Below, one piece after another: positions 1 through 8,112 of a stretch of DNA of 35,535 nt (the stretch's first letter is position 1; each line of letters starts with the position of its first letter). Both the position numbers and the translations under genes were made by a program. This DNA comes from an uncultured Tenacibaculum sp. (lineage in GTDB: Bacteria; Bacteroidota; Bacteroidia; Flavobacteriales; Flavobacteriaceae), in contig CALISK010000200.1 of the NCBI GenBank assembly GCA_938041625.1, positions 1-35,535 of the forward strand. Direction: 5' to 3'. The notes beneath the pieces were generated by a model. It saw nothing but the letters and a program-made list of their open reading frames with translations. It did no database searches and was not told the origin of the DNA.

Positions 1-1
1 C

Positions 2-62
2 GCTAAATATAAAATTTGGCGTTTATAGAAGAAAAGATAAAAGCAAAATATTTATATTTAGC
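2..62. repeat. Inverted repeat at left edge (12-bp arms)
   Basis: The 12-mer at 2-13 (gctaaatataaa) is the exact reverse complement of 51-62, with 37 bases between the arms. The first arm also lies in a second small hairpin (cgctaaat / atttggcg, one mismatch). The element sits in noncoding DNA just before the first cassette-like boundary. It may be the tail or terminator of a gene outside the window, or part of a folded recombination site. Strong AT bias means such pairs can also arise by chance. Confidence 0.4.
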
Positions 63-77
63 TAAGTAATAAACCGA

Positions 78-130
78 AACAATAGTGCTTATCACCTGCC
101 CTACGTTTCTTATACTTAACGTTGGCAATA
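78..130. repeat. Cassette-like boundary upstream of the first gene
   Basis: This stretch begins with ACAATAGTGC, a variant of the ACAATGGC core seen three times further on, and ends with AACGTTGGCAATA directly ahead of the first gene. The final GTTGGCAATA (121-130) pairs exactly with TATTGCCAAC at 838-847 behind that gene. I infer a module boundary resembling a mobile cassette junction. It is not a canonical integron attC, because the GTTRRRY consensus is not met. Confidence 0.4.
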
Positions 131-143
131 AGCTCAAAAAAGA

Positions 144-833
144 ATGAATGAGACTAAAAAATCAGAAACAAAAGACTTTCTTGAATCAATACCTAATGAA
201 TTTAGAGTAATTGAAGATAAAATCAATTCAAAAGTTCTTGATGAATATCATGAAATAGCTAATGATATAGAAAATAAAAATCATATTGAAATTTCTAAAA
301 ATCAATGGACAGAATTGAAATCCCAAAAAGCTTTAAAAGAACTATTAGTTTATTTGTCAGAAATTGGAGATGTAAAAAGTTATAGAAAAATAGAAGAAAT
401 TACAAAAAATGGAAAACCTGAGATTATAGAATTCTCATACGTAGCATTAAAATTTGCTAGATTAAATTTAGAAAACAACTTATCTGATGAACCAATAGGA
501 TGTATTTCAACCGAATTAGGAGGAAAAGGGAACAAATTGAGACATTATTTTGTTGTGAAATCAAAAGATAAAATTATACAGAATAAGGAATCAAAGATAA
601 TTAATGAGCTTAAAAACATTTGTAATGAGAACGATTCTGAACTTGAAGAAATTGAAAATAACGGCAAATATATCTTAGTTAAGATTTTAATTTCAATGGA
701 TTATGCTGTTGGAAATATAATTGATAAATTAACTAGTAAATGTTTGTTCTTGGATAGAGAATATATTTGCAACAATGTGGAAAAACCTAAAAAGGAATTC
801 ATTGAAAAATGGATAGATAACAAACTAGAATAA
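144..833 (+). CDS. Hypothetical protein (cassette-like gene)
   Basis: This 229-residue protein is rich in Lys, Glu, Asn and Ile, has no signal peptide or membrane segment, and is probably cytosolic. The first half looks helical. A more beta-like stretch around residues 118-140 contains LRHYFVVKSKDK. I recognise no family and see no catalytic motif. The ATG at 144 follows an A-rich leader typical of Bacteroidota, where strong Shine-Dalgarno sites are rare. The gene stands alone between exact inverted repeats (121-130 and 838-847), with the start 14 nt after one arm and the stop 5 nt before the other, which is how a mobile gene cassette is packed. The function is unknown. Confidence 0.7.
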   Translation: MNETKKSETKDFLESIPNEFRVIEDKINSKVLDEYHEIANDIENKNHIEISKNQWTELKSQKALKELLVYLSEIGDVKSYRKIEEITKNGKPEIIEFSYVALKFARLNLENNLSDEPIGCISTELGGKGNKLRHYFVVKSKDKIIQNKESKIINELKNICNENDSELEEIENNGKYILVKILISMDYAVGNIIDKLTSKCLFLDREYICNNVEKPKKEFIEKWIDNKLE

Positions 834-837
834 AACC

Positions 838-868
838 TATTGCCAACAATGGCAGCCGTTGCACAACC
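838..868. repeat. Cassette-like junction 1 (CAAC-AATGGCAGCC-GTTG)
   Basis: Here the closing arm of the first gene (TATTGCCAAC, 838-847) meets the opening arm of the next unit (GTTGCACAA, 858-866) across the 10-nt spacer AATGGCAGCC. CAAC and GTTG can pair, and GGC-A-GCC can pair inside them, so the junction itself can form a small bulged hairpin. The core ACAATGGC (846-853) recurs at 1046-1053 and 3540-3547. Confidence 0.5.
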
Positions 869-1041
869 CCATAACTTAACAAAAAACAACTTTAAATAAG
901 CCTTTTCAAGAGGATTGTTCTTTTAATAATCATAAACTGTTTTTTCTCTTGATATATTTTAATGCCTTGCATAATTAAAAATAAGAAACCTATTAAATCT
1001 GAACTCTATTCTAATCTTATTTTTTTGTTAACTTGTGCAAC
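858..1041. mobile_element. 184-bp noncoding element with interrupted terminal inverted repeats (MITE-like)
   Basis: The outer arms GTTGCACAA (858-866) and TTGTGCAAC (1033-1041) are exact complements, as are the inner arms TTAACAAAAAA (876-886) and TTTTTTGTTAA (1021-1031). Read together, the left end equals the right end except for a 9-nt bulge on the left against one base on the right, giving about 20 paired positions. No ORF lies inside. The element is flanked by direct copies of ACAATGGC at 846-853 and 1046-1053. It looks like a miniature transposable element or a gene-less cassette. No transposase is nearby. Confidence 0.5.
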
Positions 1042-1045
1042 AGAC

Positions 1046-1100
1046 ACAATGGCTATAATTAATTGCTAGGTCTGAGTTACTTCAAAATAATCCTTCAGAT
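1046..1100. repeat. Cassette-like junction 2 (ACAATGGCTATAATTAATTGCTAGG)
   Basis: ACAATGGC is followed by TATAATTAATTGCTAGG and then a short AATC...GATT hairpin (aataatccttcagatgatt). From memory, close relatives of this string recur between genes in many flavobacterial genomes; I cannot run a search to confirm that. Here it separates the gene-less inverted-repeat unit from the serine hydrolase gene. Confidence 0.45.
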
Positions 1101-1195
1101 GATTCCTTTTGCTAATTTTTATTTATTAAATTTAATGCTTCACAATGCAATCAAACATACACAAACACTTTGATACCCCCAAAAAACATACAGCT

Positions 1196-2878
1196 ATGAA
1201 AAAATATTTTCTATTATTATTTCTTTTATTTTTTTCAATATATTCTTTTGGACAGATAAAAGAAAGTCAGAAAATAGATAGTGTTTTTGCCAAATGGAAT
1301 AATAAATATGCTCCAGGTTGTACCATAGGCATTATAAAAGATCATAAATTAATTTATACTAAAGGTTATGGATTAGCCAATATGGAATATAATATTCCAA
1401 ACTCAGAATCTTCAGTATTTAGGATTGCATCAACTTCCAAGCAATTTACAGCTGCATGTATTTTACTTCTTGTAGAAAAAGATAAATTAAGTCTTGATAA
1501 CAATTTGAAAAAAATATTTCCAGAATTTCCCGAATATGCTAAAAAAATTAAAATTAGACATTTACTAAATCATACGAGTGGTATTAGAGATTACTTACAA
1601 ATTGCTTATTTAAAAGGATTAAATGATGATGACTATTATACTGATGACAATGTTATGAAATGGTTAGTAAATCAATCTAATTTGAACTTTGTCTCTGGGG
1701 AGGAATATTTATACAGTAATTCTGGTTATTGGCTTCTTGGTCAAATTGTAAAAAAGATAGCAGGGATAAACATTGCTGAATTTGCAAGGAAAGAAATATT
1801 TATCCCCCTTGGAATGAATAATACACATTTTCATAATGACCATACACAAATAGTGAAAAATAGAGCGTCTGGATATGTTCTAGATAATAATGGTAATTAT
1901 AAAATTAGCATGACAACTTTAGATATGATTGGTGATGGAGGTATATTCACGACTATTAATGATATAAAAAAATGGGATGATTCCTATTATAAATCTAAGA
2001 TTTTAAGTAGAGAGTTCTGGAATATGATGACAGAACAAGGTATCTTAAATAATGGTAAAATTATTGACTATGCTTCTGGATTAAGGATAAGTAAATATAA
2101 AGGATTAAAAACTATCAAACATGGAGGGGGCTTCGTTGGTTTTAGAGCAGAATTATTACGCTTTCCTGATCAAAAATTATCGATAGCAATATTTGCCAAC
2201 AGAGACGATATCAATCCATCAAGTATAGCTTATAAAATCGCTGATATATTGTTGAAAGATAAATTTACTGAAAACATTTTTAAGAGAGATAAAAAAAATA
2301 AGATTGATAATCCAGAAGGTAAATTTAAACTAAGTCAATTATCAGGTGATTATGAATTAAGCCCAGGTTTTATTGCTAAGTTCTTTATTAAGAACGACTC
2401 TTTAAAATTGTTTCAACGTTGGGATAAATCAAATCATGATCTTAAGAGATTAAGTAACAATATATTTCAAATATCAGGAAATGAATATGTGAGTTTTTCA
2501 TTTTCTAATTTAGAAAATGGTTTCACACAGACACTTAAAGTTATGGAAGGTAGTAGAAAGACAATAACCACAACAAGAAAAAAGGAGATTGACATTACTA
2601 GAATTAATTTAAAAGACTATTTAGGCGTTTATTATAGTAAAGAATTAGATGTGAATTATAGTTTTGAAATAGAAAACCAAACTTTAGTTCTTAGAATTGA
2701 GAATAAAAAATCAACTATTAAGTCTACTATTAATAACATAGATGAATTTTCAACTAATTTAGGTTTAGTAAGATTTAAAAGAAAAAATAGCCTGATTTAT
2801 GGTTTAGAGTTAGATTCAGGAAGAGTTATAAATTTGATATTTAAAAAAATAACTGATACTAACAAAAACTATAATTAA
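1196..2878 (+). CDS. Secreted serine hydrolase, beta-lactamase class C / EstB-like
   Basis: This is a penicillin-binding-fold serine hydrolase. Counting from the ATG at 1196 (560 aa), it has a signal peptide ending SFGQ near residue 20, the nucleophile motif S79-T-S-K82, the second motif Y173-S-N175, and HGGG (309-312) in place of KTG. The catalytic domain ends near residue 370. The last 190 residues form one or two beta-rich modules of the kind often appended to such hydrolases. The ORF track starts at 1145, but that adds 17 polar residues ahead of the signal peptide, so 1196 is preferred. Likely substrates are peptides, amides or esters in the periplasm. A resistance role is not implied. 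It lies alone between cassette-like junctions. Confidence 0.88.
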   Translation: MKKYFLLLFLLFFSIYSFGQIKESQKIDSVFAKWNNKYAPGCTIGIIKDHKLIYTKGYGLANMEYNIPNSESSVFRIASTSKQFTAACILLLVEKDKLSLDNNLKKIFPEFPEYAKKIKIRHLLNHTSGIRDYLQIAYLKGLNDDDYYTDDNVMKWLVNQSNLNFVSGEEYLYSNSGYWLLGQIVKKIAGINIAEFARKEIFIPLGMNNTHFHNDHTQIVKNRASGYVLDNNGNYKISMTTLDMIGDGGIFTTINDIKKWDDSYYKSKILSREFWNMMTEQGILNNGKIIDYASGLRISKYKGLKTIKHGGGFVGFRAELLRFPDQKLSIAIFANRDDINPSSIAYKIADILLKDKFTENIFKRDKKNKIDNPEGKFKLSQLSGDYELSPGFIAKFFIKNDSLKLFQRWDKSNHDLKRLSNNIFQISGNEYVSFSFSNLENGFTQTLKVMEGSRKTITTTRKKEIDITRINLKDYLGVYYSKELDVNYSFEIENQTLVLRIENKKSTIKSTINNIDEFSTNLGLVRFKRKNSLIYGLELDSGRVINLIFKKITDTNKNYN

Positions 2879-2985
2879 AATAAAAAGTTTTGGCTCAGGG
2901 CTTAATCCGAAATTAAATGCAAATTTAATTCTGTACTAATCATAGTCAAAATATTGTCATACATTAAAAAAGCTCCGGTAAATAA

Positions 2986-3519
2986 ATGTTTTTAGGATTT
3001 CAATTACTTTTTTTACTTCTAATTTCTCCTTTTATAATTGGAATATTTCTTTACGGAATTAAAAGGAAAACGGAATTTATGGGAAAGGCAATTTTAACTT
3101 TTTATGCATTCGGAATTAGCTTTATTATAATAATGTTAATTATTGGTATTCTCGGAAAAAAGAAAGTATTAGAAAAATCCGATTTTTATGGAGAATATAC
3201 GATTGACCGAAATTACTTTTCTGGAAAGCAAGCAGATTGGCAATACAATAACTTCCGATTTGAAATTAAAGAAAATGATTCTATGTACTTTTACGTAACA
3301 GACGGAGAAATAATAAACGAAACCTATAAAGGGACAATATCAACTCTTGTACCATACAAGTCAGCAAGACTTGTAATAGAGATGAAAAATCCAAATCATC
3401 ATATTTTGACATCAAACCCAACAATTTATAGAGAAGCTTGGGGCTTCTTTATGGTTTTTAAATCTCCTAAGTTTAATAATATGTATTTTAGGAAAGCAGA
3501 ATGGAAAATAATAGAATGA
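2986..3519 (+). CDS. Small membrane protein of unknown function
   Basis: This 177-residue protein has two membrane helices near the N-terminus (about residues 3-24 and 34-56), followed by a soluble domain of about 120 residues rich in aromatic residues and strands. Notable strings are GKQADWQYNNFRFEIKEND and NPTIYREAWGFFMVF. The pattern resembles conserved hypothetical proteins I associate with scattered flavobacterial accessory genes, but I know no function. The 107-bp leader contains no obvious promoter. The gene ends 20 nt before a third copy of the ACAATGGCAG core, so it too fits the one-gene-per-module layout of this region. Confidence 0.7.
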   Translation: MFLGFQLLFLLLISPFIIGIFLYGIKRKTEFMGKAILTFYAFGISFIIIMLIIGILGKKKVLEKSDFYGEYTIDRNYFSGKQADWQYNNFRFEIKENDSMYFYVTDGEIINETYKGTISTLVPYKSARLVIEMKNPNHHILTSNPTIYREAWGFFMVFKSPKFNNMYFRKAEWKIIE

Positions 3520-3535
3520 AAATAAAAACACTAGG

Positions 3536-3559
3536 CGGAACAATGGCAGTAAGGTTGAT
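3536..3559. repeat. Cassette-like junction 3 (ACAATGGCAG)
   Basis: CGGAACAATGGCAGTAAGGTTGAT repeats the ten bases ACAATGGCAG found at 846-855, followed again by a GTTG a few bases on. It lies just behind the small membrane protein gene and marks the right end of the cassette-like section. Confidence 0.45.
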
Positions 3560-3724
3560 CCTTATTTAAAAATTAAAGTTTCACGTTGGCTTATATAAAA
3601 AAATCATAAAGACTTATCCTATTACAAATCGTATCGTAATTCATGAAATAAACACGAATTAATTCGAATACTTTCTAAAAATATTAATTGGAATAATACC
3701 GATTTAGGTATATAATTTAACTTG

Positions 3725-3809
3725 GTCAGTTAAAGTAGAGTGATGTTTTATAGGGATTATTTTATAGTCACAAGAACTATTACTTACATACTGCCTCTAC
3801 TCAACTGAC
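3725..3809. repeat. 85-nt stem-loop (MITE remnant or small RNA)
   Basis: GTCAGTT-aa-AGTAGAG (3725-3740) pairs with CTCTACT-c-AACTGAC (3795-3809): two 7-bp blocks with a small asymmetric internal loop. The 54-nt loop contains a further ATAG/CTAT pair. The arms look like terminal inverted repeats of a miniature element, but no target duplication is visible. A structured RNA is the alternative. Confidence 0.4.
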
Positions 3810-4247
3810 AATGTACTTTGTTTATACATAACCACACACTCCCCGTATGATTAAGTAAACAAAATTATTAGCTAAAGCATTATCAAAAAACTTTTTTAAT
3901 AACTTATTGCTATATAAAAAAACTTACATATCAAATGTATTCATTTTAAAAACACAACGTTTTTTTCAAGTGTTAAAAAAAACTTAAAATAATCTTAAAA
4001 AAGATAAATCAAATCACTGAATTACAACACATTAAAAACATTGATAAATGACAAAAAAGTATACATTTTTGTTCTTTTTAACACTAATTATCTATTAAAA
4101 ATAAGTTTACTGAAGTACAAAAGATAAATTCTATTTGCTTAACAAAAAGAAAACAATGAGTTATATTATTTTCTCCTCGCTTTTTCTTTAAAGCTTTTAA
4201 ACCGATACATTACATTCAAAATTTAAACTAGACAATTCTTTAAATTA

Positions 4248-6581
4248 TTAATTAGAATCATACAATCTAAAAAAGCTACATTTACTTCTTATTTTTTGAT
4301 AAAACTTGGTGGTATTATATTTTGTTTTTAAAGCTTTAAATCCTTCTTTTTTATGTTTCTTATAATCACCTCCATCATAATCACTCCATCGATCTTTATA
4401 TATATTATTATAGTAATCGTTTAATTCACATTTCGCTATCATATAAGAACAACGCGCATTTAATTCATTATCTGAAGATAAAGCAATTGTTTCTTTATAA
4501 TATGCCATCGCTTTATTTGCTAGTCCATTATAGGTGTTTGGGTACCCTCCATAAGGAAAACTGTACGTCTTTTTCTTTTCTATTACCTCAGAAATATCAG
4601 GTCTTTTTTCTCCGAAATAATAATTATACCAATAAGCCCCATCATATACTACAGTTCTATAATATCCTGTATTAGATACGTTAAAAAAATAATTACCCAA
4701 TAAGTATAATGCTAATTTTCGTTGCCATTTTTTGGCTTCTTTATTTTGTGATAATTCTTCTAATTTTTGAAGGTTTAAAAGAAGATTATACTTATTCATT
4801 TTGGTGTTTAAAAACGAAAATACATCTGCTTTATATACTTCATCTTCCATTACATATCCATCATCACAACCAAAGCATTCTATGATATTATTACTAAAAA
4901 TCGTTGCTGGTATTTCTTTAGAAACATCATAGTTTTCATAGTAAGGCAATGCTTTATTAAAATTACCACTCCTAAAGTAGATATCTCCTTTGGCTGCCTT
5001 CATTAGCTTAACTAACTTTGTTTCTATATAACCTTTATTCGTTAACCTTTTTAACAATAACTTTTCAAAGCCACTTTTATTTTTCTTTTTTACAAAACGA
5101 GTTAGTTCATCAACTAATTTATGAGATGGAGTTCCTTCAATATTTTCTAAATAATTATGTAATAAATAAGATTGTGCTATTTTATCTTCTTTTAAATACA
5201 AATGACTTAATTGTTCTATGATAATATTTTTTAAGCTACACCCTAATCTTTCATCTATAATATCGGTATAGTTACATTGATCTAATACAGCAATGCTTTC
5301 TGCATCTTTTGAAAATAATTTAGTTAACCAAACATCATTTTCTTGAGTAATGTTTTGCCAAGAAAACACTTCAAATAGTACTGCTAAATTTTCTTTTTGT
5401 TTTTTAAACTTTTTTGAAGTTATTAATTTTAATTTGCTCTTAGCTTCTCCTATATTCTCTTTTAAAAACAGAACATAAGCTTCTGTTAACTTCCAAAACT
5501 CAATGTTGTGTTTGTTATTTATTTTTCTAATGATGAATCTTAACAACTCATTTAGTTTGCCATTTGTTTCTGCTTCCTTTTGAAATATATTCTTTCTAAA
5601 ATTAACACCTAAAATAGTTCTCTCTAAATTATTAAGAATACGAATAGCTAATAATTCTTGTTTATCTTCTGCAATACCTAACTCCGTAATCTTTTTTAAA
5701 TCTTGCATCGTATCAGAGAAACTTCGTAATCCAGTTATAAAAATTTGATTTGCTTTTTCTTCATTTGTTTTCAATAATGATTTTCCTTCTGCTTTTTTAT
5801 AAGTACAGAATTTATAACTTACAAAAGCAGATTGTTTTTTATCAATACTTTTATCAAAAACATTCAAGAAAGTATATGCAGCTTTTTCATATTGTTTTGT
5901 TTTATAATAGCACCCTCCTACTTGATCTAATATATAATAATAGATCTCATTTTTAAATTTGAACGATTCTTTCTCGTTCTCAAAAAAATCTAATGCTAGT
6001 TTAAAACGATGATTATATCTGTATAAACGAATTAATTGATATGCATAACGTTGTTTTAAGCCTTTATTTTTCTCTTTGTTATATAATTTTAATCCTTCAT
6101 TTATAAGCTGTGGTGCATTTTCTTTTCTTCCTTTTATCAACTTATCATAATCCCAATAATATCTGCTATTATTAACAGTTACTTTTTCTGTAGATTTTGC
6201 AAATTTTAAATATCTGATTGCAGCAGATTCTTTTTCCTTGTTACTCTTTAATAGTTGAAATTTTTCCTCTTTACCATAGATTACTTCAACTAAAATTTCT
6301 ATTGAATATTTTTCATTAAAAAATTGATACCATAATTGAATGTTCTCACTATCCTTAGGTTGTAAACTTTTATAAAAAGGACTTTGGTCTGTTCTTAAAA
6401 AAGGATAGAATGCTTTTTGAGATATGTTTTCTTGGTTGAATAAATTATAGTAATAATAATCTGAATCGTAAGATCCTCCACAAAAATAAATAGGCTCATT
6501 TGCATATAAATTACTTACTGATAACTTAAAAAATACGATTATAAACAATAGGTATTTCTTAAAAAAAAATAGCTTTCTCAT
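4248..6581 (-). CDS. Secreted TPR-like helical repeat protein
   Basis: The 777-residue protein begins with a signal peptide cleaved after about residue 27 (NLYA). A Tyr-rich segment with CGGSYDSDYYYY follows. The rest is mainly alpha-helical with TPR-like signatures, for example YKTKQYEKAAYTFLN (226-240) and FRSGNFNKALPYYEN (536-550). There is no enzyme motif, so a scaffold or binding role in the periplasm or on the cell surface is likely. Its start ATG overlaps the stop of the upstream lipoprotein gene (ATGA), which implies translational coupling and a shared task. It is the last gene of the minus-strand run. From memory, similar pairs exist in other Bacteroidota, with no known function. Confidence 0.75.
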   Translation of the reverse strand: MRKLFFFKKYLLFIIVFFKLSVSNLYANEPIYFCGGSYDSDYYYYNLFNQENISQKAFYPFLRTDQSPFYKSLQPKDSENIQLWYQFFNEKYSIEILVEVIYGKEEKFQLLKSNKEKESAAIRYLKFAKSTEKVTVNNSRYYWDYDKLIKGRKENAPQLINEGLKLYNKEKNKGLKQRYAYQLIRLYRYNHRFKLALDFFENEKESFKFKNEIYYYILDQVGGCYYKTKQYEKAAYTFLNVFDKSIDKKQSAFVSYKFCTYKKAEGKSLLKTNEEKANQIFITGLRSFSDTMQDLKKITELGIAEDKQELLAIRILNNLERTILGVNFRKNIFQKEAETNGKLNELLRFIIRKINNKHNIEFWKLTEAYVLFLKENIGEAKSKLKLITSKKFKKQKENLAVLFEVFSWQNITQENDVWLTKLFSKDAESIAVLDQCNYTDIIDERLGCSLKNIIIEQLSHLYLKEDKIAQSYLLHNYLENIEGTPSHKLVDELTRFVKKKNKSGFEKLLLKRLTNKGYIETKLVKLMKAAKGDIYFRSGNFNKALPYYENYDVSKEIPATIFSNNIIECFGCDDGYVMEDEVYKADVFSFLNTKMNKYNLLLNLQKLEELSQNKEAKKWQRKLALYLLGNYFFNVSNTGYYRTVVYDGAYWYNYYFGEKRPDISEVIEKKKTYSFPYGGYPNTYNGLANKAMAYYKETIALSSDNELNARCSYMIAKCELNDYYNNIYKDRWSDYDGGDYKKHKKEGFKALKTKYNTTKFYQKIRSKCSFFRLYDSN

Positions 6582-7579
6582 TTCAATTTATGTATAAGTT
6601 CTTTAAATTTATTTTCTTGTAATTCTATTTCGTCTAAGTGATACAAAATAGTATTTCTAATATTTAATTTACTGTTTTTTACAATTTCGTTACTCTTTAT
6701 AATTTCTTCTAAATTACTTTTTTCTAATTTTAATAAAAAGTCTTTGTATAGATATTGACCTTTATAAAGTTTCTTTTTTATTACTTTATATATATTAGTA
6801 CTTATTTTTTTAAAATGAAGTGTATCTTTTTCAAAATCATCTACAATTACACGATTAATTAATCGTATTCTCTTTTCTTTATTCTTTATAACTACCTGAG
6901 AAAATAAAGGCAATGCAACATCTAAAGTAAGCGGATACTTAGCTTCTTTATGTATATACTGTTTTACAACTTTATGATTCAAAATTGAATTTTCCTTAAA
7001 ATCACTTAAATCACCCACATTATACAACATTAAAACACCATAATCAACAGGTGGTACTCCTGTATTTTTTCTATATTTAATTTGATGTAATCGTATGGTA
7101 GCACTCGTTTTAACTTTCCGATTTAATAATTCTAAAAATTGAAAGTATTTTTCTTTTGTAGTACCAGACCAATCACAATCGATTTGAATTTCTTTTGCGT
7201 TTTTATTAAAATATCGATGGTGTATTTGTTGTACTAATTTTTCTGTTTTTTCTACTAATTTTTCAATAGAAATTTCTTTATTTTTAAACACAGTGTTTCT
7301 AATAAAAACAACCGGAATTATTGTTCTTTTTTTAAAGGCCTCATCTATATTTTGAATAACTGCTACCGGATGAGATGTGTTTTCTGTTAATACAATATCA
7401 AAATAATGTATAAACGTTTTCTCTTTATCTGTTACTTCTAATGCTTCCTTTTCTTTATTTGTTAAAGTAGCATCAATTTTCCAATGATAAAACTGAATTT
7501 TTGCCTTTTCTTTATGTTCTTTTTCACATGAAAAAAATACAATAATAATGATTACTAAGCTTATTAATTTAGAGTTCAT
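6578..7579 (-). CDS. Lipoprotein resembling DUF3142 (TIM-barrel glycosidase-like)
   Basis: This 333-residue protein has a lipoprotein signal (FFSC, Cys18) followed by an acidic and basic stretch (CEKEHKEK) that may act as a surface-export signal. The segment IQFYHWK near residue 28 and IQIDCDWSGTT at 131-141, followed by a helix ending in LLNRK, match the layout of DUF3142 proteins, which have a TIM-barrel fold related to glycoside hydrolases. The assignment is from pattern memory and is tentative. The stop overlaps the start of the 777-aa TPR-like gene by four bases, so the two products are probably made together and may form a complex at the envelope. Confidence 0.65.
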   Translation of the reverse strand: MNSKLISLVIIIIVFFSCEKEHKEKAKIQFYHWKIDATLTNKEKEALEVTDKEKTFIHYFDIVLTENTSHPVAVIQNIDEAFKKRTIIPVVFIRNTVFKNKEISIEKLVEKTEKLVQQIHHRYFNKNAKEIQIDCDWSGTTKEKYFQFLELLNRKVKTSATIRLHQIKYRKNTGVPPVDYGVLMLYNVGDLSDFKENSILNHKVVKQYIHKEAKYPLTLDVALPLFSQVVIKNKEKRIRLINRVIVDDFEKDTLHFKKISTNIYKVIKKKLYKGQYLYKDFLLKLEKSNLEEIIKSNEIVKNSKLNIRNTILYHLDEIELQENKFKELIHKLK

Positions 7580-7616
7580 TAAATATGATACTTTGTGTAA
7601 TTTTGTTTTACAAATT

Positions 7617-8066
7617 TTATTCTATAATTTTTATATACTTGGGCTCCATTTCTAAAAAACCAACTAGAACATAACATTTCAACAAGATAGATAGGTATGT
7701 AATCTCCCATTCTATCTTATCATTTTTTATGATCCCAATTGTCATTCCGTCAAGTTTAAATTCGGAATCAATTTTTTCAATTACAGCTTTTTCTACATTC
7801 CCTTCAAATTCTTCTTTTAAAAAAGGAAGAATTATTTTCTCATTAATCTCTATATATTCTATATTTAGTTTGTTAAAAAACTTCTTTTGCTCTTTTGTTG
7901 GGCCATTTTCATTTGCAGTAATATCAATTCCTATATATTCTCCTTGAAACTTCACCTCTCCATAATAAAAGTTTTCAGATTCATCTTTAGATGTTTTATA
8001 TGCTAATGCTCCAAATATATCATCTATAAACTTTCGTTTTTTCCTAAAGAAATTTAATATTTTCAT
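7617..8066 (-). CDS. Small cytosolic protein, possible immunity-type fold
   Basis: This 149-residue protein has no signal peptide. After a basic start (FFRKKRK), the pattern is DDIFGALAYK, then YYGEVKFQGEYIGIDI, then ENGPTKEQKKFF. It loosely recalls DUF2004/DUF6985-like proteins that turn up as immunity candidates beside polymorphic toxins. I cannot place it firmly. It lies 37 bp upstream of the TIM-barrel-like lipoprotein gene. Confidence 0.6.
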   Translation of the reverse strand: MKILNFFRKKRKFIDDIFGALAYKTSKDESENFYYGEVKFQGEYIGIDITANENGPTKEQKKFFNKLNIEYIEINEKIILPFLKEEFEGNVEKAVIEKIDSEFKLDGMTIGIIKNDKIEWEITYLSILLKCYVLVGFLEMEPKYIKIIE

Positions 8067-8112
8067 TCTAAACTTTAATTTCTAATTATAAAACACCTCA
8101 ACTGATTAAAAA

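Larger units (their letters stand above)
834..1195. other. Intergenic stretch between cassette genes
   Basis: This 362-bp interval holds junction 1, the 184-bp inverted-repeat element, and the conserved-looking string at 1046-1072 followed by ttacttcaaaataatcc. The minus-strand ORF at 701-889 is a shadow of the first gene. I see no clear promoter. Confidence 0.6.
3520..4247. other. Noncoding AT-rich stretch
   Basis: These 728 bp hold no ORF of note on either strand. They contain junction 3, a perfect 12-bp palindrome CGAATTAATTCG (3655-3666), and a long stem-loop (3725-3809). The right part lies downstream of the 23-gene minus-strand run. I found no convincing T-tailed terminator for that run. 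Confidence 0.6.

Noticed and set aside
701-889. Minus-strand ORF of 62 aa
   Set aside because: It overlaps the end of the first gene and the junction; no protein-like pattern, so it is a shadow.
1145-1195. Upstream start of the serine hydrolase
   Set aside because: It would put 17 polar residues before a clear signal peptide; the ATG at 1196 fits better.
78-3559. Canonical integron cassette array
   Set aside because: GTTRRRY sites are not met and no integrase is present; only cassette-like is claimed.
3655-3666. Perfect palindrome CGAATTAATTCG
   Set aside because: A 12-bp palindrome of mostly A and T is easily expected by chance in such AT-rich DNA, and no gene starts beside it.
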